Shown one piece after another: positions 8,701-15,074 of a stretch of DNA of 30,088 bases. The number at the start of each line of letters is the position of its first letter. The first letter of the stretch is position 1. The position numbers and the translations under genes are program-made. This stretch comes from a bacterium (GTDB lineage Bacteria > Spirochaetota > UBA4802 > UBA5550): positions 1-30,088 of the forward strand of contig JAAENB010001135.1 in the NCBI GenBank assembly GCA_024224995.1, given 5' to 3'. Below the pieces are notes generated by a model that worked only from the letters and a program-made list of their open reading frames with translations, had not been told where the DNA came from and did no database searches.

Positions 8701-8911
8701 TGAGCATATATTTAAGCTCATCTGCGGCTAATTCATTAAAAAGTTTCTGAGGATTAAAGAGCTGTAAAGCCAGAAAACTGAAAGCATCCCTGTCAAAGCG
8801 AATGTCATCTTCCAGTTCGCACAAGATCTGTTTTGCCCGGCTTTCTTCCATATTTTGCAGCATTGCAGCCAGATGTTGTACATTCTTAAAACCGGGATCG
8901 TTTTTATCCAT
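5786..8911 (-). CDS. Thioester alpha-2-macroglobulin-like protein with FliG-like N-terminus
   Basis: This 1041-residue protein has three parts. Residues 1-115 are helical and resemble the armadillo-type helices of the flagellar switch protein FliG (LAAMLQNMEESRAKQIL, then LKYMLKQLEPEELFRVLSGL). Residues 120-600 look beta-rich, like macroglobulin domains. Residues 615-880 contain YPWGCGEQ, the internal thioester motif (Cys635, Gln638), at the start of a helical region expected to be an alpha/alpha toroid. A beta-rich tail follows. In complement and alpha-2-macroglobulins the Cys-Gln thioester attaches covalently to targets. No signal peptide is seen at the annotated start, so the product looks cytoplasmic, which is odd for this family. 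An internal Met near residue 119 (MKKLLIVLGAG) resembles a weak export signal, but no Shine-Dalgarno supports it. The gene lies 41 bp after the STAS gene. The thioester assignment is firm and the FliG-like part tentative. Confidence 0.75.
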   Translation of the reverse strand: MDKNDPGFKNVQHLAAMLQNMEESRAKQILCELEDDIRFDRDAFSFLALQLFNPQKLFNELAADELKYMLKQLEPEELFRVLSGLNKDDFKKCRDLVGKKRYEDAVIAKEKSTIPSPDAVMKKLLIVLGAGISKGVISYNGIALRLILPPCRPAAKKARQPGTILFQTLSPLSAPGQGIKIIVYVPEHPNTSVRVSLQGTGKRFFDNDSWLSTIRLNDYGFFMGDIFPGLERGPLTLWLELPGSGEVGRTVYCTEASQSLFYINIFSIEREHSEDSGRKTIRFRLEGKMGPLKEEKVLVQLSCSRCGVPIRSGYAEMEDGTGSFIFPEPEEKKGHSHDYYMHVFAGEHQAGTRINIDLGCGDEGIPLREEKDRTAGQETAISLPLESHERVIYHVSTSAAVDTALRRLISKGMMELEGVHESKGKRKLSPLELDFLHGDLLLLAERQGAVKTGSCTYQAEEGVRYTHYGEENVWDLYFSFYRITATGIKPVYRYISYFKREPEIWPQIPLYLNKGENIEIDVGYFFPDGGIFSIEGPEKKLLEKELEGRGRFSLGVEPGETKWLRWKGEGYPLLEKSLSDITREREYSDVSVEYIPPGTVLSPPPEGETIELFGSPRDVYSYFFDEQLLNYPWGCGEQTAAKLAGFALKVLTQLPVKEDNIYIRHIQRGIDHLLTYRNNEGLYSIFGDSYGIEPTALIMKNLSPVLPHKKELMPVIPRLFKIINDVREQLRFSNDAVQKLVSSPYGGVFSLEEQHSVFNTRQVLKNTHENLKITDGRLELIPKGFFSLPAYSAEVGAALLEEKQNSIGVFNSKEILHETQYRTGILGILEKLHILSPKIIKKSRVQSRTLDNAMEYILQSIVIAHLVNSSPSTVEIVSIMNFLNYLKKEIKQYCFIDRAPGANRELAFTGVQPVETPVEIVSPYTFVKRSVRKRPVPAGKTAPTVEISSRKRVKGDIIKIRYFSNFRGYEIYRFLLPAVLAPVESSSFFYGDQSLVCNSGMGEEIILRAKHRGRGNLKLLVENMYNPGSSYILDLGWIEVV

Positions 8912-8952
8912 ATAATTCAGCAGCAGGCAGAAGGGAGGATATTTGTTTATTT

Positions 8953-9285
8953 CTATTCAAAGCCCTCAATGGCAGCCTCAGTTGTATCAAAAACATCAAA
9001 GATCTTAAAAACATGGGTTATTTCAAAAACCATCTTTGCCTTTGTGCTCAAGCAGGAGATTTTCAAATCTCCGCCTTTTTGAGTGGCCTTTCTCATAACA
9101 GAGACTATGGCTCCAAGACCGGTGCTGTCAATAAATTCAAGGTCAGAGAGATCCAGGATAAAATTATTATTCTCTTCAAGATATTCATCAAACTTATTAT
9201 TGAATTCTTCAACATTCACTATAACAAGACTTCCCGACACCTTTACTATGCCAATATTATTTACCATCTTGAATTCAATATTCAT
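8953..9285 (-). CDS. STAS-domain anti-sigma factor antagonist
   Basis: A 110-residue single STAS domain of the SpoIIAA/RsbV type. These proteins bind an anti-sigma kinase or another partner and are switched off by serine phosphorylation. The signature LEFIDSTGLG is present with Ser54 as the predicted phosphosite, preceded by the usual beta strands (IGIVKVSGSLVI) and the FILDLSDL strand. Length is typical. GAGGT sits 5 bases before the ATG. It is the first gene of a minus-strand operon with the thioester protein and perhaps rtcB, under a good promoter at 9367-9395. No partner kinase (SpoIIAB/RsbW) or sigma gene is present in the window, so its target is unknown. Confidence 0.9.
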   Translation of the reverse strand: MNIEFKMVNNIGIVKVSGSLVIVNVEEFNNKFDEYLEENNNFILDLSDLEFIDSTGLGAIVSVMRKATQKGGDLKISCLSTKAKMVFEITHVFKIFDVFDTTEAAIEGFE

Positions 9286-9310
9286 TACATACCTCGTTTA
9301 ACTTTTAACT

Positions 9311-9340
9311 CACATGCACTACAAACGAATAGTGTATGTG
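9311..9340. promoter_or_regulatory. Imperfect palindrome in the STAS leader
   Basis: CACATGCACTA (9311-9321) pairs with TAGTGTATGTG (9330-9340), 10 of 11 positions, around 8 bases. It lies between the STAS promoter and its start codon. It could be an operator or a leader hairpin. It does not match the GAGTGA-N4-TCACTC sites. Confidence 0.35.
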
Positions 9341-9366
9341 CTTTTATTTACCCTATTTTATTTGGT

Positions 9367-9395
9367 ATACTATCACTCTACAATAAAATTGTCAA
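9367..9395 (-). promoter_or_regulatory. Promoter of the STAS operon
   Basis: Minus strand TTGACA (9395-9390), 17-base spacer, TAGTAT (9372-9367). The spacing is ideal and the surroundings AT-rich. Transcription would begin near 9360, giving a leader of about 75 bases. Confidence 0.55.
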
Positions 9396-9449
9396 GTAAA
9401 TTGAGATCCGGAGTAATAAAATAGCCGGTACGGGTTTATTAAATTTTTA

Positions 9450-9479
9450 TTGACATAATTGGTTTTATATCTTCTTAAT
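9450..9479 (+). promoter_or_regulatory. Candidate promoter of the four-paralogue array
   Basis: TTGACA at 9450-9455 with CTTAAT at 9474-9479 (spacing 18) or TCTTAA one base earlier (spacing 17). The -10 is weak. The divergent STAS promoter lies about 55 bases away, so one regulator could affect both. Confidence 0.35.
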
Positions 9480-9502
9480 TTATCACAATCACGGTGGAGA
9501 TA

Positions 9503-10366
9503 ATGCCCAAAAAAGCATATATTAGAAAATTACTAATACTTTTAATTCTCTGTTTGAGTATTTTATCAAGTAGAGGAAAGCTCTTTGCTCTTTCGGGCAA
9601 AGCCAAACTGGCTATTGGTCAAACCATCAATGGAGCCTATATGGGTTCTGCATACCTGTACGGTGTCGCCCCGAAATACGATACCGGCATGGTCATTTCC
9701 GGGGTCGGCGCAGGTGCTCTTTCCCTCTATTGTACTCTTAACCTGGCCGACAGCAGCAATATGCCCTCAAACAGGGCCGCGTTTATCAATTCAGTCTCTC
9801 TCTGGTCTGCCCTGGAGGGCTATATTATCACCTGGGTCCTGGGAGGCTCTACCCGGCAGTCAATCCTGGCATCAGGGTTGACAGACCTGCTCTGCACCGG
9901 GGTTACAGCCTATATGAGCAGTTCCTATGAAATATCTTCCGGAGATACGGCCCTCATTAACATGACCGCTTTCTGGGGCAGCATAATGATACTTGAAACC
10001 GCTGCCTTTATTAAACCGAATCCTACGGGCCTGGCCAAATATGTTATTTTTACCGCTCTTACCGGTTCTCTTACGGGCGGCTACTTTCTTGCGAAAAATT
10101 ATGAATTCAGCACAGACCGCTGTGTCAAAATGAGCCTTTACGGACTGCTGGGAACCTTTTCCGGCGCGGGAGTTGCCTGGGTTATGTATTTTAGAAGTAA
10201 ACGGCTCTACTACCTTTCCATGCTCCTGGGTACGGCAGGGGGACTTGTTCTTGGTTATTTTCTTACTGATGAAGCTGAACAGCCAAATACCATGCCATTT
10301 TCCAAAAGAAACTCCATAGAACAGTCACCGCACCTGAATTTTTCAATTGGACAAATGTCATGGTAA
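9503..10366 (+). CDS. Array paralogue 1: exported four-repeat hydrophobic protein
   Basis: I do not recognise this family. The protein has 287 residues from ATG 9503, which I prefer to the GTG at 9494 because GGTGGAG lies directly before the ATG and nothing precedes the GTG. A signal peptide (MPKKAYIRKLLILLILCLS...) is followed by the family start KLAIGQTINGAYMG and four repeats of about 58 residues. Each repeat begins with a polar stretch, then a segment of the type IN-x4-WG/S, then a second glycine-rich hydrophobic segment. Repeat starts are near ALSGKAKL, NMPSNRAA, EISSGDTA and EFSTDRCV. That makes eight hydrophobic segments. The protein ends in a short beta-like stretch, LNFSIGQMSW, with a terminal Trp. 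The last 7 bases overlap the next gene (ATGGTAA), implying translational coupling. Confidence 0.75.
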   Translation: MPKKAYIRKLLILLILCLSILSSRGKLFALSGKAKLAIGQTINGAYMGSAYLYGVAPKYDTGMVISGVGAGALSLYCTLNLADSSNMPSNRAAFINSVSLWSALEGYIITWVLGGSTRQSILASGLTDLLCTGVTAYMSSSYEISSGDTALINMTAFWGSIMILETAAFIKPNPTGLAKYVIFTALTGSLTGGYFLAKNYEFSTDRCVKMSLYGLLGTFSGAGVAWVMYFRSKRLYYLSMLLGTAGGLVLGYFLTDEAEQPNTMPFSKRNSIEQSPHLNFSIGQMSW

Positions 10367-11217
10367 GAACTACTGTAATTTTCTTTATGGTACTGGCGCT
10401 TTTTTCAACAGCTCCCGCAATTTCCTCTCTTCACGCGGAAACACTCACCTCCGAAGGAAAGGTGGAACTGATGATCGGTCAGGGCATCAATGGTGCGTTG
10501 CTGGGGATTGCGCTTCCGGGTATTGCAAAAAAATGGGAATGGGGTATTCCCCTGGTTCCTCTTTTTACTGCCGGAGGAATTTTCTCTCCTTATCTTCTTA
10601 AAAATTCCTATGGCATCTCCGCTCCTGAAGCCAGGATGATAAACTTTTCCACGCTTTTCGGCATCGGTGCCGGTATAAACCTGGGACTCTGGGGAAATTA
10701 CTCTCTTGGTAGTTATATGGCTTCAATCGTTCTTGCGGATATACTGGCAACTACCCTGGGAACCGTATATGTATACGCAAAGAATAGGGAGTTCACCAGG
10801 GGGGAACTCTCCATGATCATCTCCGGTGCTGTGTGGGGGACCGTGACTGCAGTTGCTTTAAATGGTGCTCTGAATAATTTTAAAAGGAGTAAATCCCTGG
10901 GGGCTTTTCTCCTTGCCGGGCAAATACTGGGCCTTGGCAGCGGTTTTTTGCTTGCGGGTACACAAAGCTGGACCAGGGAAAAAATGCTTACTATGGATTT
11001 AACAATTCTGGGCGGTCTTGGCGCGGGGTATGGTCTTGCCGCTCTTTTTACTCCAAGTCCCTTTATTCGCTGGACTTGCGGGATTCTTGGCATGGCTGCC
11101 GGCGCGTCTGTTGGCCTGTATGTCACCAGGAACTATGACGCGGAACCGGAGCCGTCTTTACAAAACAGGCCCGGTGAGTTTTATATTGCCTTTCCGGCAA
11201 ATGTGTATAAATTTTGA
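10360..11217 (+). CDS. Array paralogue 2: exported four-repeat hydrophobic protein
   Basis: This 285-residue paralogue of the previous gene has unknown function. A clear signal peptide is probably cleaved after SSLHA (residue 26). The repeats run about 27-84, 85-143, 144-202 and 203-262. Repeat 1 carries KVELMIGQGINGALLG, repeat 3 EFTRGELSMIISGAVWG, and repeat 4 TREKMLTMDLTILGGLGAG. Each repeat holds two hydrophobic, glycine-rich segments suited to helix packing in a membrane. The tail FYIAFPANVYKF ends in Phe with alternating hydrophobic residues. The start codon sits inside the end of gene 1. It is the cleanest of the four for seeing the repeat. Whether it sits in the inner or outer membrane cannot be decided by eye. 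Confidence 0.75.
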   Translation: MVRTTVIFFMVLALFSTAPAISSLHAETLTSEGKVELMIGQGINGALLGIALPGIAKKWEWGIPLVPLFTAGGIFSPYLLKNSYGISAPEARMINFSTLFGIGAGINLGLWGNYSLGSYMASIVLADILATTLGTVYVYAKNREFTRGELSMIISGAVWGTVTAVALNGALNNFKRSKSLGAFLLAGQILGLGSGFLLAGTQSWTREKMLTMDLTILGGLGAGYGLAALFTPSPFIRWTCGILGMAAGASVGLYVTRNYDAEPEPSLQNRPGEFYIAFPANVYKF

Positions 11218-11246
11218 AATTTCCAGTAAGGAAACCGGAATTTACC

Positions 11247-12158
11247 ATGAGACGACGATATTTAATAGTATTAACAACGCTCCTGTTCCTGGGAGGAATT
11301 TCCCTGATGCCGACACCGGTTTCCGGTGCTACCGGTACGGCAGGTGATTTCGGCGGCAGGACCGAGCTTATGATTGGCCAGGCGTTTAATGGAGCCCTTA
11401 TTGGTGCTGCCTTTAATATGGGACTTTCCGGCGGGGACTCGTTCTCCTTTTTGGGACCACTGCCGGGAGCTATCACCGGCAGTGCCGTAAGTATCTATTC
11501 ATGCTATGTTCTTACCTATGATAAGGCGTCCATGGTTACAACTGCCCAGGCACAGCTTATTAATTCCGCCAGTGCCTGGGGGGCCATTCACGGGTATTTT
11601 CTTGGCAATATGCTTTTTGACAATAATTATTCATTGCTCATGTCTTCGCTCCTTGACGCGTCAATGACTATTACGGCGACTCATTATGCCTATGACTCTC
11701 CTCCGGAGTCGAGCAGGATCGCGCTTATAAACTCGTCAGGAATGTGGGGAACTGTTTTTTTTCTTGAATTCTATTATCTTTTTTTTGATAATACGGGCAA
11801 AGAAACCCGGTCCCTTTTTCTTCTTACCGGCGGTATTACCGGTATGATACTCGCGGCCCTGTGGAACAGGAATAATGAATATACCAGGGGCGAGGTTGCT
11901 GTCAACGATCTCTGGGGACTTCTGGGGGCACTTACGGGAGCCGGTGTTACGGCCCTTCCCATGCTCTGTAATATTAATTTCAGTTTTAAATGGGTTCTTG
12001 CGGGAACCCTGGTTGGCAGTGTTGTTGCCCTGGTTCTGGCTTATAGATCGGGCGGCACTGCTCTGGCGAACAGTACGGGAGCCAAAAAATCCTATTCTGC
12101 CGGGGTGAGGAGTGAGGCGATTCATTATTTGAGGCTGCCCATGAGAGCTCAATGGTAG
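11247..12158 (+). CDS. Array paralogue 3: exported four-repeat hydrophobic protein
   Basis: This is a 303-residue paralogue of unknown function. I chose ATG 11247 (MRRRYLIVLTTLLFLGG), which gives a standard signal peptide. A TTG at 11214 in frame overlaps the stop of gene 2 but has no ribosome binding site and would add 11 polar residues. After the signal come ELMIGQAFNGALIG (repeat 1), LINSASAWGAIHG (repeat 2), ALINSSGMWGT (repeat 3) and EYTRGEVAVNDLWGLLG (repeat 4). The C-terminus EAIHYLRLPMRAQW ends in Trp. It lies 29 bases after gene 2 on the same strand, with only GGAA as a weak Shine-Dalgarno, so translation may depend on coupling. Confidence 0.75.
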   Translation: MRRRYLIVLTTLLFLGGISLMPTPVSGATGTAGDFGGRTELMIGQAFNGALIGAAFNMGLSGGDSFSFLGPLPGAITGSAVSIYSCYVLTYDKASMVTTAQAQLINSASAWGAIHGYFLGNMLFDNNYSLLMSSLLDASMTITATHYAYDSPPESSRIALINSSGMWGTVFFLEFYYLFFDNTGKETRSLFLLTGGITGMILAALWNRNNEYTRGEVAVNDLWGLLGALTGAGVTALPMLCNINFSFKWVLAGTLVGSVVALVLAYRSGGTALANSTGAKKSYSAGVRSEAIHYLRLPMRAQW

Positions 12159-12248
12159 GGATCTGGTGGATATATGAAGTTATTTCCCTGATGTAGTTTT
12201 TCGATAGTTTTTACGATAAAAGAATATCAAACTGAATTAATAAAAGAT

Positions 12249-13109
12249 ATGAAAAAGAGAATACGAATAATAATAGGAAGCTGCATACTGATCTCGGTGG
12301 TTTTTTCGAGTATGGATCTGCGCGCGGCGGATTACCGGGAAGGGTTAACAGAGCTTACTATTGGGCAAACCATGAACGCGGTATTTTTGTCAATAGAGAG
12401 CGCGTATGCCTTTGATCTCTATTACCGGCAAACGATTGGCATGTCGATATTATTTTTTAGTTCGGGAATAATTCTTCCCAATGTGCTTACAAAGAATGAG
12501 TCAATGGATACGGTACGGGCTCGCAATATTAACTGCGCTACTTTGTGGGGGATTTCAACAGGGGTGCTTCTGGGCCTCTCCATTGATACGGAGGACATGA
12601 CAACACAGGCCTATACCGGCCTGGCCTGTGATATTCTCGCAACAGGGTCGGCGGTCCTTCTGACGAATAATAATCATTTTTCAAAAGACGCGCTTTCCGT
12701 AATAAACTCCGGCGCCCTCTGGGGACTCATCATGGGCTATTCAACCTTTGAAATTGTCGATACCGACATACGAAGTATCCCAATCTTTCTTCTCATTGGA
12801 CAAACCGCCGGACTGGCCGGAGGCTACCTGCTTTCACGGCAAAATATCCTTACCCGCGAACGCTTAACCGCAATAGACCTGTACATGCTCTTTTCCGGGG
12901 CTCTTGTCTATGGAATATCTACAATTAGCGGTATAAACAACAGACTGAAATGGGCTCTCACCGGCATCGGCATCATTGCCGGAGCTGCCATTGGCTATAT
13001 TACAACCGATTCCTGGGCAAAAACCAGTACAGATCACATTCTTTCAACAACTCCGGACCCTTCAAAAGAATTCACGTTCGACATAAAACTACCAGGACTG
13101 CGTTTCTAA
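12249..13109 (+). CDS. Array paralogue 4: exported four-repeat hydrophobic protein
   Basis: This is a 286-residue paralogue and the last of the array, 90 bases after gene 3. The signal peptide MKKRIRIIIGSCILISVVFS... is probably cut near LRAA. Repeat 1 has ELTIGQTMNAVFLS, repeat 2 RNINCATLWGISTG, repeat 3 SVINSGALWGLIMG and repeat 4 TRERLTAIDLYMLFSGA. The tail FTFDIKLPGLRF ends in Phe. It is the most diverged member: the usual Gly after INGA in repeat 1 is replaced. The function is unknown. Upstream I see neither a good promoter nor a strong Shine-Dalgarno, so it probably reads through from gene 3. Confidence 0.72.
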   Translation: MKKRIRIIIGSCILISVVFSSMDLRAADYREGLTELTIGQTMNAVFLSIESAYAFDLYYRQTIGMSILFFSSGIILPNVLTKNESMDTVRARNINCATLWGISTGVLLGLSIDTEDMTTQAYTGLACDILATGSAVLLTNNNHFSKDALSVINSGALWGLIMGYSTFEIVDTDIRSIPIFLLIGQTAGLAGGYLLSRQNILTRERLTAIDLYMLFSGALVYGISTISGINNRLKWALTGIGIIAGAAIGYITTDSWAKTSTDHILSTTPDPSKEFTFDIKLPGLRF

Positions 13110-13165
13110 CCTACAAACATTCTCGGGCAACAAAGCAATCAATAATATACGTGGGAAACATCTCA

Positions 13166-13271
13166 GGGGGAATAGTCATACCTTTCCGTAACAGGAGCCA
13201 GGACGGCGACGCCCCTCTGCCATACACGATGTATGATCAGAGGGGTGAAGGAAAGGTATGACTATTCCCCC
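13166..13271. repeat. Nested palindromic element with perfect 22-bp arms
   Basis: Arms at 13166-13187 and 13250-13271 are exact reverse complements over 22 bases. Inside lie a second stem (CCCCTCTG 13212-13219 with CAGAGGGG 13238-13245) and a third (CATAC 13221-13225 with GTATG 13231-13235). The DNA or RNA could fold as one long stem with an internal loop and a terminal hairpin. It lies between the convergent ends of array gene 4 and the BKACE gene and may terminate both, although no T-run follows either arm. Arms this long and exact suggest a mobile palindrome. Confidence 0.7.
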
Positions 13272-13303
13272 CGGGCACCAACCCTCTTCCAACAAACACA
13301 ACC

Positions 13304-14227
13304 CTAATAACTAACGCTATCCAGCCCTTTCAAACCCAATATCGCCCTCGCCTCCTCCGGCGTTGCCGGAGTTATTTCCAGCTCCCCTGCGATGCGAATT
13401 ATCTTCTCAACCTGCTCTCTATTACTCTTTGCCTGCTCCCCTTTTTTAATAAATAAATTATCTTCCAGCCCTACCCTGGCATGGCCTCCCATAATCAGCG
13501 ACTGCGTACAGAGTTGAAACTGGAACCTTCCTGCCGCGCACACGGAAAATTCAAACTCCCCAATCAATTTCCGGGCAGTTTCCAGTAAAAAGACCAGGTT
13601 CCCGGGAGTTGCGGGAATACCGCCAAGTATTCCCATGACAAATTGCAGGTATACGGGCTTTTTTACATACCCGGCTTCGATTAAAAAAGCCAGGTTATTA
13701 ATCATTCCAACGTCATAAATCTCAAATTCCGGCTTGGTCTCTTTTTCATTAAAAATTCCTAAAAATTCTCTCATTGTTTTAAAAGTATTGGGAAAAATAA
13801 AATCTTCTGTTGATTCGAGATAGGCCTTTTCCCAATCATATTTCCAATTGCTGAATTTATCGGCCACATGAAAAAGACCAAAATTTAATGAGCCCGCGTT
13901 AAGGGTGGCCAGCTCCGGTGCCAGGACCGATACTACCCGGACCCTTTTTTCAACAGGTTCGCCCAGACGGCCGCCGGTAGTTGTACAAATAATAATATCA
14001 CACTGCTTTTTCACCTCCCGGGCAATCTCAAGGAAAATCTCCGGGTCTGCCGAGGGCATACCATTTTCGGGCTCCCGGACATGAAGATGAGCCACCGCGG
14101 CCCCTGCCTCATGAACCGCAAGGATCTCCTGTATCAACTGCTCGGGTGTTACGGGCAGGTACGGAGACATGGTTGGGGTATGAATGGACCCCGTAAGCGC
14201 TGCTGTAATTATGGCTTTATTTTTCAT
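13304..14227 (-). CDS. BKACE family protein, Kce-like beta-keto acid cleavage enzyme
   Basis: BKACE enzymes (formerly DUF849) are Zn-dependent TIM barrels that condense a beta-keto acid with acetyl-CoA. The founding member Kce cleaves 3-keto-5-aminohexanoate in lysine fermentation. This protein has 307 residues from ATG 14227, chosen because AGGA lies 9 bases before it. An upstream in-frame ATG at 14254 would overlap the preceding gene by 38 bases. Metal ligands are visible: HLHVR gives His47 and His49 (His46/His48 in Kce), and Glu255 lies in GGHARVGLEDN. TAALTGSIHTP at the N-terminus and CTTTGG are also typical. No other lysine-fermentation gene is nearby, so the actual substrate is open. 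It overlaps the upstream secreted-protein gene by 11 bases. Confidence 0.85.
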   Translation of the reverse strand: MKNKAIITAALTGSIHTPTMSPYLPVTPEQLIQEILAVHEAGAAVAHLHVREPENGMPSADPEIFLEIAREVKKQCDIIICTTTGGRLGEPVEKRVRVVSVLAPELATLNAGSLNFGLFHVADKFSNWKYDWEKAYLESTEDFIFPNTFKTMREFLGIFNEKETKPEFEIYDVGMINNLAFLIEAGYVKKPVYLQFVMGILGGIPATPGNLVFLLETARKLIGEFEFSVCAAGRFQFQLCTQSLIMGGHARVGLEDNLFIKKGEQAKSNREQVEKIIRIAGELEITPATPEEARAILGLKGLDSVSY

Positions 14228-15074
14228 AAGAGGATTTCCTCGTTTTTCCCGCAATTACACAGGAATATTTTCGGGAAAGTTCAACGGCAAGAGGCTGAAC
14301 ATCTTTTCGCCCGGGAATAAGGTGATAATCCGTAAGCCGACAGGTTTGAGGAGTACCCGTTGAATTATAAATACCAAGCGAAACATTTGTATAAGAATGC
14401 GCGGTAAAAACAGTAAACAAAAAGGGATAATGGCAATCATATCTTTTTGTTTGCTTTATTTCAAACCGCGATTTTCTATTTAAAATAGCGGAATTCGTAA
14501 TACTATAATTATCCAGGGTATTCATAATAATATCACCAAAAATCCAGGAGCTGAAATTAAACATCATTTCCTCAACTTCAAAGAGCTTAACATCTTCCTC
14601 ATCGATTAACCCCGCTTCATAAAGAATTACCCGTTGTAAGCGAGGAAGATCCCGGGGATGCCTCTTTGAGGTAATATTCCATATAATGGACTGAATCATC
14701 CGTTTTTTACGGCACTTTCCCCAGACACCGGAAAGTAATTTTCGAACCTTATTCCTCTCTTCTATACGGGTAACAGTAAATACTTCTTTTGAAGAAGGAG
14801 CGGCATTTCCTGAATTCATACAGTAGGTATCTACTTTGATAATTATTTCGGTGAAAGGAGGAACCGTAATACTGTTGTTGGAACCATAGAGGGCAGTATT
14901 CTTAACAATCTGTTCATAGCTATTCAGTTGAATAGTGTTCTGCAATTTACTTTTGGCAGTGTCACATTCACCTGCGGGCTTTTTAGAAGCCGATGTACAC
15001 AGGATCGTAGAAGCAGCCCACAGAACAACAAGCACCAGACCAATACAATAACTCTTTTTTACACGAATTTTCAT
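14217..15074 (-). CDS. Secreted hypothetical protein
   Basis: This 285-residue protein is not one I recognise. The N-terminus (MKIRVKKSYCIGLVLVVLWAASTILC) is a signal peptide or membrane anchor. The Cys at 26 could be lipidated only under a very relaxed lipobox, since Leu precedes it. The mature part is mixed alpha/beta with several cysteines (including residues near 37 and 84), as expected for a periplasmic or surface protein. Its ATG overlaps the stop of the CsgG-like gene (ATGA at 15074-15071) and its end overlaps the BKACE gene. It is therefore translated as part of that operon, though nothing links it to the enzyme chemically. Confidence 0.6.
   Translation of the reverse strand: MKIRVKKSYCIGLVLVVLWAASTILCTSASKKPAGECDTAKSKLQNTIQLNSYEQIVKNTALYGSNNSITVPPFTEIIIKVDTYCMNSGNAAPSSKEVFTVTRIEERNKVRKLLSGVWGKCRKKRMIQSIIWNITSKRHPRDLPRLQRVILYEAGLIDEEDVKLFEVEEMMFNFSSWIFGDIIMNTLDNYSITNSAILNRKSRFEIKQTKRYDCHYPFLFTVFTAHSYTNVSLGIYNSTGTPQTCRLTDYHLIPGRKDVQPLAVELSRKYSCVIAGKTRKSSYEK

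Noticed and set aside
9494..9502. GTG at 9494 as the start of array gene 1
   Set aside because: The only Shine-Dalgarno (GGTGGAG) overlaps this GTG and correctly precedes the ATG at 9503.
14228..14254. Upstream ATG of the BKACE gene
   Set aside because: It would overlap the preceding gene by 38 bases. AGGA and the family N-terminus favour 14227.
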